From positions 1-64,000 of the forward strand of contig JAWKRB010000038.1 of the NCBI GenBank assembly GCA_041389885.1: a stretch of DNA of 64,000 bases, in the 5' to 3' direction. This document shows positions 16,511-23,902 of the stretch, one piece after another. Positions within the stretch are counted from its first letter, which is position 1. Each line of letters begins with the position of its first letter. Under the pieces are notes generated by a model. The model made no database searches. It was not told the DNA's origin and saw nothing but the letters and a program-made list of their open reading frames with translations. The stretch is from JAWKRB01 sp041389885 (lineage in GTDB: Bacteria > Myxococcota_A > Polyangia > Polyangiales > Ga0077539). A program made the position numbers and the translations under genes.

Positions 16511-16735
16511 GGCGAGCGCCTGAGCAATCCCGATGCCGCGGCCCGGGGAGCCCAAGATTGCTGAGAGATCAACACCTTCGGAGACCGCCGAGGCTTCACC
16601 TCGCGCTGGGGGCGGAGTGACCGGTCACTCTCCTGGGGGGAGCTTGTCGCACCAGGGGGCGCAGACGCGCTCGCGTTCGGGATGGGCGCGCGCTTCGCGG
16701 GCGGCGCCGCGGCGCGGGTTCGCGGGTCCGAGGCG

Positions 16736-18265
16736 CTACGGCGCCCACGCGTTGCGCGACACCAGCAGCATGACCTGGAGGCGGATGGTGTTGCCGTAGT
16801 ACCGCGCGCTCGTGAACGGCGCGTCGACCATGTGAGCCCAGAGCGCGTCGAGCCAGCGCTGATTCGCGGCGTCGACCGCCGCGGCGGCCGCGAAGGGGGC
16901 GACGAAGGCCATCTCCGTGCTCGCGCGGATCGGCCCGCCGTCGAGGCGGTAGCCCGTCGCCACGCGCGCGGGCAGGTCGCGGGTGGCGCGGCGGACCCAC
17001 GCGTTCATCCGCCGCGCGGCCTCGCGCGCGCGAGGCTCGCCGTGGAGGAGGTGATCGGCGGCGACGCGCCAGGGCGTTCGGCACGCGTTCCAATAGAAAT
17101 GACCGTCGTGGGATGACTCGAGCCAGCCGCCCGGGGCGGGGCGCGGCGCGGCGTTGTTCATGCCGACGGCGAAGTCGGGGAGGAGGCCCGTGCGACCGCC
17201 TGCGCCGTCGGAGGTGAAGTCCTGCTGGAGGGTTGATACGACCTCGTACGACCGCGCCAGCACCGCGTCCCACCGCGCGTCGCCGGAGGCCGCGCGAAAC
17301 GACCGCAGGTGATCGAACATGAAGTCCGAGAGGCGCGTCCCGTCACGCCACCGCGCCTCGGTCGCCCAGTCGCCGACGAGGAGGGTGCGGGCCGTGGGGT
17401 GCACCTCGCGCCGCGCGATGGCCGCCATGCTCCGCCGCGCGAGGGCGCCGTAGTCGACCGCGCCGCCGTTGCCCCACTGTCGCTCCGCCAGGAGGAGCGC
17501 GTAGGCGATGTCGAGGTCGCCGTCGGTGGCGGCGTCGGCGCCCTGGACATTGCGGCAATCTGCGCCCTGCGCCCACGCCATCAGCGCCGGGTCGATCGCG
17601 CTCGGGTGGTCCTGGTAGTAGCGGACCATGCCGTCGAAGATCCGGCGCGCGTCGGGGTCGTGACCCGCCATGTGAACCACGATCACCATGCCCCACCCGT
17701 GGGCCTCGGAGACCGTCGCCCCGGCGGTGTCACCCGCGGTGTCGACGAGGTATCGCCCTGCGCCGCAGCGCTGTCGGAGGTACGCCGCCTTCCAGCGGTC
17801 GTAGAGGGCCGCGACGGCGGCGTCCTGCGCGGCGGGCGGCGACGAGGGGGTGATCGTCCCGGCGGCGTAGGTGTGCAGGTGCGCGCCGAAGGGCCGCGCG
17901 AGACCCGGCGCCCGTGGCGCGTCTCTCGCCGCGTCGCGCGGAACGTCCCCGAGCGCGTCGCGGGCGACGTCGCCGGTCGCATCGCCCGCGTCCTCGGACG
18001 CGGCGCGATCGAGCGTGACGTCCACGACGTCGAGAGCACCCGACGCGTCCGTCCGGTCGATCACGGCGTCCAGCGGCGCGCGCGCGTCGACCTCCCGCGC
18101 CCCTCCCCCGGAGTCGTCGGCGTCGACGGGCGCGGTCGCGTCATCGGCGCCGAGCACGTCGTCGGCCTCGGCCTCCGCCGGGGCAGCGTCCTCGGGCGCG
18201 GCAGGGTCGACGCAACCTGCCGCGAGGGCGCCCGACAGCACGAGCGACGAAGTCCATGCGCGCAT
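16736..18265 (-). CDS. GH8-family glycoside hydrolase lipoprotein
   Basis: This is a 509-residue protein. The signal ends AALAAGC-like (lipobox at about residue 18). Residues about 20-125 are an Asp/Ala/Val tether. The catalytic domain shows GH8 hallmarks. SEAHGWGMVIVVHMAG matches 'SEgqGyGMliav' with the proton-donor Glu. DGDLDIAYALLLAERQWG matches 'D.DlDiAyALLlAdkqWg' with the conserved Asp. The late motif FYWNACRTPWR matches 'snacRvpwr'. GH8 enzymes hydrolyse beta-1,4-glucans, xylan or chitosan with inversion; which substrate applies here cannot be read off. It is probably surface-anchored. It is divergent from a beta-helix lipoprotein over a 71-base spacer, which suggests a shared polysaccharide role. 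Confidence 0.85.
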   Translation of the reverse strand: MRAWTSSLVLSGALAAGCVDPAAPEDAAPAEAEADDVLGADDATAPVDADDSGGGAREVDARAPLDAVIDRTDASGALDVVDVTLDRAASEDAGDATGDVARDALGDVPRDAARDAPRAPGLARPFGAHLHTYAAGTITPSSPPAAQDAAVAALYDRWKAAYLRQRCGAGRYLVDTAGDTAGATVSEAHGWGMVIVVHMAGHDPDARRIFDGMVRYYQDHPSAIDPALMAWAQGADCRNVQGADAATDGDLDIAYALLLAERQWGNGGAVDYGALARRSMAAIARREVHPTARTLLVGDWATEARWRDGTRLSDFMFDHLRSFRAASGDARWDAVLARSYEVVSTLQQDFTSDGAGGRTGLLPDFAVGMNNAAPRPAPGGWLESSHDGHFYWNACRTPWRVAADHLLHGEPRAREAARRMNAWVRRATRDLPARVATGYRLDGGPIRASTEMAFVAPFAAAAAVDAANQRWLDALWAHMVDAPFTSARYYGNTIRLQVMLLVSRNAWAP

Positions 18266-18336
18266 GGCGGCGGTCCCAGCACGGCACGTGCCTGCCCGCC
18301 CGAGCGGCGCGCACGGGACTTGCGTGGCCCCCGACC
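18266..18336. promoter_or_regulatory. Shared divergent promoter region with a 10-bp palindrome
   Basis: The 71-base spacer between the divergent GH8 and beta-helix genes contains GGCACGTGCC at 18283-18292, a perfect palindrome. A second palindrome, CATGCGCGCATG (18255-18266), overlaps the GH8 start codon. A common operator is plausible. No sigma-70-type hexamers are clear, and such palindromes also arise by chance in GC-rich DNA. Confidence 0.35.
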
Positions 18337-20205
18337 ATGCCCATGGTCTTCAAGCTGCCTCGCTACGCTCCCCTCGCGCTCGCCGCGGCGCTCGGCGGAT
18401 GCATCGAGGCGGACCTCGAGCGGTCCGACGACCCCGCCGACGCGCAGGTCGAAGACGCAGCGGGGGAGGTCAGCGACGTGACCACGGGAGGCCTGGACGG
18501 TCACACGGCTGAACTCGACGCCGGCGTGGCGGTCGACGCGCCCGCGGGAGGTGCCGATGTCCCTCCGCGCAGCGACACGCCCCGACGCGATGAGGTCACC
18601 CTCGACGTCCCCGTCGACGCCGAGGGCCTCGACGCGCGCGACGGCGCCGCGCTCGATGGGTTCACGCGCGACCTCGGGGCCGACGACGCCGCACGCGCCG
18701 ACGCGGCGCGCGACGCGGGGGCGCCCGCCGACGTCGAGCAGCCGCGGCCCGACGGGGGCTGGGTCCAGGTAGGGCGTGAGGGCCAGCTCCTCTACCTCCC
18801 CGACCGACGCGGCGACGTCGTGCCCGACTTCTCGCGCGCGGGCTATCGCGGCGGCGGGGTCAGGCTCCCGACGGTCGCGACGCGGGTGACCCTCTCACCG
18901 GTGTCGGGCGACGCGACGGCGGCGATCCAGCGCGCGATCGACGCCGTGAGCGCGATGCCCGTGAACGGCAACGGTCACCGCGGCGCGGTGCTCCTCCGCG
19001 CGGGCACCTGGCGCATCGGGACGAGCCTCTCGATCCGCGCGAGCGGCGTGGTGCTGCGCGGCGAGGGCGCCTCGACGGTGCTCCTGGGCACGGGCCGCGG
19101 GCAGCGAACCCTCGTCGTGGTGGCGGGCCGGGGCTCGCCGATGGAGCTGCCCGGCACGCGCCATTCGGTCGCCGACGCGTACGTCCCCGTCGGGGCCCGC
19201 ACGCTGCGCCTGCGCGACGGGACCGCGGGGCTCTCGGTGGGCGCCGAGGTGATCGTGCACCGACCCAGCACGGCGGCGTGGATTCACGACCTCGGGATGG
19301 ACGCGATCCCGCCGCGGTCCGACGGTCGCGCGATCACCCAGTGGGCCCCCGGCACCAAGGACCTCCGCTACCAGCGCGTGGTGACGGCCCTCACGGCCAA
19401 CACGGTCACCCTCGACGCGCCGGTGATGAACGCGCTCCAGCGGGAGTACGGAGGCGGCAGCGTGTATGCCTACCGACACACCGGGCGCATCCGCGAGGTC
19501 GGCGTGGAGTCGCTCGCGGGCGACTCGGAGTACCGCTCGGCCACCGACGAAGACCACGCGTGGACCTTCATCTCGATGACGAACGTCGAGAACGCGTGGG
19601 TGCGCGGCGTGAGCGGTCGCCACTTCGGCTACGCCCTGGTGAGCGCCGAGGACGGCGCGAAGCACCTCACCGTGCAGGACTGTCGACACACCAGCGCCGT
19701 CTCGGAGATCGTCGGCGGGCGCCGCTACGCCTTCAACGTCGACGGCGGGCAGTACGTGCTCTTTCTGCGCGACACGGTGCGCGACGGGCGGCACGACTTC
19801 GTGACGCACCAGACCGAGGCGGGGCCCAACGTCTTTCTCGACTGCAGCTCCGAGCGCTCGTACTCCGAGGCCGGCCCCCACGAGCGCTGGGCGACCGGCA
19901 CGCTCTACGACAACGTCCGCACCGCGGGCTCCGACGCCTCGCTCGCGGTCTACGACCGGAGCAATTACGGCAGCGGGCACGGCTGGTCGGGCGCGGCGCA
20001 GGTCTTCTGGAACAGCGGCTCCGACCTCATCCGCTGCGACAGCCCGCCCACGGCGATCAACTGGGCCATCGGCTGCTCGGCGCCGCGACGGCAGGGCCGC
20101 TGCGCGTGGGAGTCCTTCGGGTCCCGCGTCGCGCCCGCGAGCCTCTATCGCGCGCAGCTCGCCCAGCGCCTCGGGCCCGACGCCTTGCGCGCCGTCGCGC
20201 CATGA
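18337..20205 (+). CDS. Pectate-lyase-like right-handed beta-helix lipoprotein
   Basis: This 622-residue protein starts from the ATG at 18337. The signal ends in ALGGC (lipobox). An Asp-rich tether spans about residues 25-145. The rest has the entry motif of beta-helix polysaccharide-active proteins: VVPDFSRAGYRGGG, then ATAAIQRAIDAV and GAVLLRAGTWRIGTSLSIRA. Parallel-strand rungs follow (VRGVSGRHFGYALVSAEDG, HLTVQDCRHTSAVSEIVGGR, NVFLDCSSE). This is the pectate lyase superfamily fold. The catalytic chemistry (lyase or hydrolase) is not assignable. It is divergent from the GH8 gene. In the same frame after its stop is an RTX-repeat fragment. Confidence 0.8.
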   Translation: MPMVFKLPRYAPLALAAALGGCIEADLERSDDPADAQVEDAAGEVSDVTTGGLDGHTAELDAGVAVDAPAGGADVPPRSDTPRRDEVTLDVPVDAEGLDARDGAALDGFTRDLGADDAARADAARDAGAPADVEQPRPDGGWVQVGREGQLLYLPDRRGDVVPDFSRAGYRGGGVRLPTVATRVTLSPVSGDATAAIQRAIDAVSAMPVNGNGHRGAVLLRAGTWRIGTSLSIRASGVVLRGEGASTVLLGTGRGQRTLVVVAGRGSPMELPGTRHSVADAYVPVGARTLRLRDGTAGLSVGAEVIVHRPSTAAWIHDLGMDAIPPRSDGRAITQWAPGTKDLRYQRVVTALTANTVTLDAPVMNALQREYGGGSVYAYRHTGRIREVGVESLAGDSEYRSATDEDHAWTFISMTNVENAWVRGVSGRHFGYALVSAEDGAKHLTVQDCRHTSAVSEIVGGRRYAFNVDGGQYVLFLRDTVRDGRHDFVTHQTEAGPNVFLDCSSERSYSEAGPHERWATGTLYDNVRTAGSDASLAVYDRSNYGSGHGWSGAAQVFWNSGSDLIRCDSPPTAINWAIGCSAPRRQGRCAWESFGSRVAPASLYRAQLAQRLGPDALRAVAP

Positions 20206-20529
20206 GGTCCCCGAGGCTCCGAGGACGACGAGGTGATCGGCGGCGGCGGCAACGACACCATCCTCGGCGGCTTCGGCAACGATCGCTTTATCGGCGGCGA
20301 CGGCGACGACCTGATGATGGACGCCGACGGCAGCGACCGCTACGTGATCGGCGGGCTCGGCTACGGCACCATCGACGACAGCGCGGGCTTCGACACCGCG
20401 CGCTGCCGCGGCGGCGTGCGCGCGATCAGCAACACCCTCGTCGGCGGCGCGCGGGTCCTGCGGCTCTCCACGGGGGGAACGGTCACGATCCTCGGCGATC
20501 GCGTCGAGCGGATCCTGGGCTGTGACTGA
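20206..20529 (+). pseudogene. RTX calcium-binding repeat fragment
   Basis: The frame continues from the stop of the beta-helix gene. It encodes EDDEVIGGGGNDTILGG, then GNDRFIGGDGDDLMMDADG, which are two to three GGxGxDxUx nonapeptides of the RTX type. A short strand-rich C-terminus follows, ending at 20529. The N-terminal part of any RTX protein is missing. A GTG at 20233 could start a 98-residue piece, but no ribosome-binding site precedes it. It is best read as the severed tail of a secreted calcium-binding protein. Confidence 0.6.
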
Positions 20530-20561
20530 GCCCGTCGGACCGGGCGCGAGGGCGCGGCGAC

Positions 20562-21150
20562 CGGGCGCGCGACGTGGGGCGCTTCATCCGCATGGCCTGC
20601 GACCGTGGGATGTACGTCATCGCCAAGCCCGGGCCGCTGATCACCGGCGAGTGGTACAACGGCTTCGGCTACTTCGGCGCCGTGCCCGCGTGGTGGAAGG
20701 CCGCCGACCCCTCGTCGCTCGTTCGCAATGCGCGCGGCGAGACCTGGTCCTACGGCAACGGCGCCGCGGGCCATCAGCCCTCGTACTCGACCCGGCCTTC
20801 CTCGCGGCGACGCGGGGCTGGTACGCCCGGGTGGCGCAAGAGCTCCGCCCCTTTCTCGGGGGCTGCCTCGTCGGCGTGCAGATCGACAACGAGACCAACC
20901 TCTGCTGGGGCAACCGCTACGGCGACGTCGACGACAGCCCCTCGGTCCGGTCGCGCGACCTCGCGCCGCTCGGGCTGACCCCGGCGTCGTCGCGCCGCGT
21001 GGTCGACGCGCCGCGCCCCGCGATCCCCGAGACACGAACGACCGGCGCGGCCCTCCTCGCCGACGGCCTCGCGGTGAACGTACCCGCCGCCTCGACCGCC
21101 CTGCTGGTGCTCGCCCCCAGGCGCCGGGGATCCTACGAAGGCCCCGCGGG
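20562..21150 (+). pseudogene. GH35/GH42-type beta-galactosidase-like fragment, frameshifted
   Basis: In frame 3, RDVGRFIRMACDRGMYVIA, then KPGPLITGEWYNGFGYFG and VPAWW match the barrel start of GH35-type glycosidases ('d..rFi.lA.e.GLyVi.RpGPyi..EW..gG.PaWl'). At about 20780 the similarity moves to frame 2: LDPAFLAATRGWYARVAQEL, then LVGVQIDNETN. The last is the catalytic acid/base region ('vQvENEy' with Asn-Glu). The N-terminus is missing. Most of the C-terminal domains are gone apart from a possible closing strand (DGLAVNVPAASTALLVLAP, to about 21120). It is a truncated and frame-broken remnant. Confidence 0.6.
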
Positions 21151-21197
21151 TTCCAGGTGCCGTGTGGGTCGTTGGGGGCTCGCCGTGGGAGGCAACT

Positions 21198-21725
21198 CTA
21201 CGCTTCGCGCTCCGCGCCCACGGCGTGGACGCGCACGGAGAGCTCGTCTCCGACCGCGGCGCGCAGCGCGTCGACGGCGCCCGAGTCGTCACCCCGAACG
21301 TGACCGAGGCACAGCACGGCCTCGCCCCACCCCATCATGGCCATGGCGCGCAGCGGGGGCAACGCCGCGGGGCCCAGTCGCGACACGGCCATGAAGACGT
21401 GGTCGTGGTCGAACTCGTCCTGAGGCCGCTGCAGCGCGCTCACCAGGCCCTCGACCGCCCGGGAGTCGCCGCTCTCGCCGAGGGCCCACAGCGCTGCGTG
21501 ACGGATGCGCACCTCGGGCCGTCGCGAGAGCGCGAGGACGGACCTCAACCGCGACCGCGCCCAGTCCCTCACGACCTCGCGGTCCACGGCCTCGACCGCG
21601 GGCCGAGGACCCTCGAAGGTGCGGAGCCGCGCGACGGCGCGGGCGCGGGTGCGGGCCGCGGTGGCGTCTTCAAGGGCGCACAGGAACGTCGGCGCCGTGA
21701 GGATCTTCGTGGAGGCCATGGTCAT
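21198..21725 (-). CDS. HEAT-repeat protein
   Basis: This protein of about 175 residues has two or three HEAT-type helical repeats: RPEVRIRHAALWALGESGDS, then RAVEGLVSALQRP, and LGPAALPPLRAMAMMGWGEA, then AVLCLGHVRG with AVDALRAAVGD. HEAT repeats mediate protein contacts or, in some families, phycobilin-lyase-like functions. Nothing points to an enzyme. The ATG at 21725 is preferred over the GTG at 21740. It has no signal peptide, so it is cytosolic. Confidence 0.7.
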   Translation of the reverse strand: MTMASTKILTAPTFLCALEDATAARTRARAVARLRTFEGPRPAVEAVDREVVRDWARSRLRSVLALSRRPEVRIRHAALWALGESGDSRAVEGLVSALQRPQDEFDHDHVFMAVSRLGPAALPPLRAMAMMGWGEAVLCLGHVRGDDSGAVDALRAAVGDELSVRVHAVGAEREA

Positions 21726-21805
21726 TCCCGCGGTGAGCACTACCCCCAGAGGGCGGGGCCTTCAACGGGAGCGCCCCCGGGCCCCCGGCCCGGGCGGCGC
21801 GGACG

Positions 21806-22522
21806 CTACGCGACCTCCGGGTGCATCATGCGCTGGTACAGCCGTCGGGCGAGGATCCACCAGGCGACGACGCCCGCGACGGCGAGCCCCACCCCAAACA
21901 CGCGGTTGCTCCGCTCGGCGCCGACCTGGCCGCCGGGGGGAAAGAGCACCATCGCGACGCCGAGCGCAGACAGCGCCGCGGCGAGCACGAACGACCAGAC
22001 GAACCCGTCGACGCTGAGGATCTGAAACTGCTCGCGGCAGTGCCCACATTGATGAGTGTAGAGCGTGCCAAAGTGCTGACGGTAGGTGCCCCGTCGCATC
22101 ATGCGCACGCACGGAGCGGCCGCGCCGCACGCACAGCGTCGCCTCGGTGGCCCAGAGGGCTCCCAGGGGTCTCGCGGGTGCGAGGCGGGGCCGACCTCGG
22201 GCGGCGGCGCGGGACCGAGCCCATCGACGACGGGGTTCTCGATCCACGCCTGCTCCTTGCGGCGCGCGCTCACCAGAAAATAGATCCCCGGAAAGATCGC
22301 CGGGAGCAGCAGCCAGCCGAAGATCCGCTCGATCACGATCTCGGACCGTGGGAACAGCACCACGACGGCTCGACACGACTGACAACGGAGTTCGAGGACG
22401 CTGTCTCGACGGGCGATGATCCCGAGGACGCTCCGGTGCCACTGCCGATCCACGACCAGCGAGGCGTGATGGCAGCGATGGCAGCGGCGAATCGGCAAGC
22501 GGCGTTCGGGGCTCTGCTTCAT
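21806..22522 (-). CDS. Double zinc-ribbon membrane protein, hypothetical
   Basis: This 238-residue protein has two zinc-ribbon-like knuckle pairs: CHRCHHA with CQSCRA near the N-terminus, and CACGAAAPC with CGHCREQ at about residues 145-185. Three or four hydrophobic helices accompany them (FGWLLLPAIFPGIYFLV; VWSFVLAAALSALGVAMVLF; GVGLAVAGVVAWWIL). ATG 22522 is chosen because the upstream extension is not hydrophobic or conserved-looking. The overall plan (ribbon, membrane, ribbon, membrane) resembles other zinc-ribbon membrane proteins in this window at 11154 and 47907. Function unknown. Confidence 0.75.
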   Translation of the reverse strand: MKQSPERRLPIRRCHRCHHASLVVDRQWHRSVLGIIARRDSVLELRCQSCRAVVVLFPRSEIVIERIFGWLLLPAIFPGIYFLVSARRKEQAWIENPVVDGLGPAPPPEVGPASHPRDPWEPSGPPRRRCACGAAAPCVRMMRRGTYRQHFGTLYTHQCGHCREQFQILSVDGFVWSFVLAAALSALGVAMVLFPPGGQVGAERSNRVFGVGLAVAGVVAWWILARRLYQRMMHPEVA

Positions 22523-22586
22523 GTTCGACGACCCTGTCCGCGGCGACCCGCCGATCGCAGGGTACACCCGCCGCGCGCGGTGCGTC

Positions 22587-23834
22587 TCAGCGCGCGTCGG
22601 CGCAGCAGCGGAACCCGATCTGATAGTAACGAAAGGTCGGGCCGTGCGCGCCGGTCGCGGGTCGGCAGCGGTTGCGCACGGGCTCGCTGCCGCCGTAGCC
22701 GCCCTTGAGGATGCTCTCGTAGCCGCCAGCTGGGACGCGGCCGGCGCGGCGGGTCCACTCGTCGACGCCGCCCGCGAGGTCGCGCACGCCGAAGGGCGAG
22801 GTGCACCCCGCGGCGTGCCCGTTGGTCTCGGAGCCGTAGAGCGACGCGAGCACGAAGCCGTACGCGAGGGGAGAGCGCGCCGCCGCGAGCAGCGTGCGCT
22901 CCGACGGTCGTCGGCCGCGCGAATTGCGGCTCCAGAGGATGCCGAAGTCCAGGTAGTCCTGCGGGATGCGGCGGGTGCTGGAGAGGAAGTTGGTGCCGTC
23001 GACGTTGCCCGCGACCGTGCACCCGCGCTCCTCCGAGCCGTCGAAGGAGCGGGGGCCGTGGCGGTTCTCCCAGTGCGGCGAGCTGGTGGGCCAGGCGTCG
23101 TCGCCCTCGCAGGCGAAGGTCCACTCGGCGTCGGTGCAGAGCCGCTTCTGCTGCGCGGCGCAGAGGGCCTCGGCCTCGACGAAGGTGACCGCCACCGAGG
23201 GCGCCGCGCCCTCGCGGTTGGGGAACTGAAAGCGGTCCATGCAGAAGTTCATGGGGACCGTGCGGGTCGAGGGCGCCGCGCGCAGGCGCCGGATCGCCGC
23301 CTCGTAGCTCGGGCGGTTGTAACGACGGCACCAGATGTCACCGATCCCAGGGACCTCGGTGCTCTCTCCCGGCAGGCAGTGTCGTCGCTGGAGGACCTCG
23401 ACCGTCGAGCTGGCGAGGTAGCTCCCGCGCACGTGCTCCATCCCCTGCGGGCACGCGGCGCGGGCGTCGGCGTAGGTCGCCGGCGCGAGGTCGCGCGCGG
23501 GCTGAAAGGTCGCCCCGGGGGACCACACCTGCATCACGACGGTCGAAGCCCGTCGACCGCTCGAAGGGTCGGGGACGCGCTCGAGCGTGACCTCGGTGCG
23601 CGACCACACCGGAAAGCCCAGGTCGTAGGGGTTCGCGACGTTGCCCGGCGGGAGCGCCGTGGTGTCGCCGCGCGTCGAGGGGTTGTACGAGTCGCCGAAG
23701 ACGAAGCGACGCTCCTGCGCCCGGAGGTAGCGGTAGCCCCCGCGGTTGGAGGCGTAGGCGTAGTGGACCAGGCTCGCGAAGGCCGCCGAGAGCGCGAGGA
23801 GCGCGAGACGCCGTGGATGCACGCTGCGCGACAT
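22587..23834 (-). CDS. Sulfatase-modifying-factor-like (SUMF1/FGE domain) membrane-anchored protein
   Basis: This 415-residue protein has an N-terminal membrane anchor (LALLALSAAFASLVHYAYA) and a linker. An FGE-sulfatase-type domain lies at about residues 190-415. Motifs include VPMNFCMDRFQFPN, VTFVEAEALCAAQQKRLCTD, then AEWTFACEG, SPFGVRDLAGGVDEW and the terminal IGFRCC. Members of this fold either generate formylglycine in sulfatases or act as structural or ligand-binding variants. No sulfatase gene is nearby, and the redox Cys pair of true FGE cannot be confirmed, so the non-catalytic role is as likely. Confidence 0.8.
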   Translation of the reverse strand: MSRSVHPRRLALLALSAAFASLVHYAYASNRGGYRYLRAQERRFVFGDSYNPSTRGDTTALPPGNVANPYDLGFPVWSRTEVTLERVPDPSSGRRASTVVMQVWSPGATFQPARDLAPATYADARAACPQGMEHVRGSYLASSTVEVLQRRHCLPGESTEVPGIGDIWCRRYNRPSYEAAIRRLRAAPSTRTVPMNFCMDRFQFPNREGAAPSVAVTFVEAEALCAAQQKRLCTDAEWTFACEGDDAWPTSSPHWENRHGPRSFDGSEERGCTVAGNVDGTNFLSSTRRIPQDYLDFGILWSRNSRGRRPSERTLLAAARSPLAYGFVLASLYGSETNGHAAGCTSPFGVRDLAGGVDEWTRRAGRVPAGGYESILKGGYGGSEPVRNRCRPATGAHGPTFRYYQIGFRCCADAR

Positions 23835-23902
23835 GACCCGCGATCAGTACTCCACGGCGCGTGCAGGCGGAAGACTCGCGCGCCGCGACGCGCGCGGCGC
23901 CT

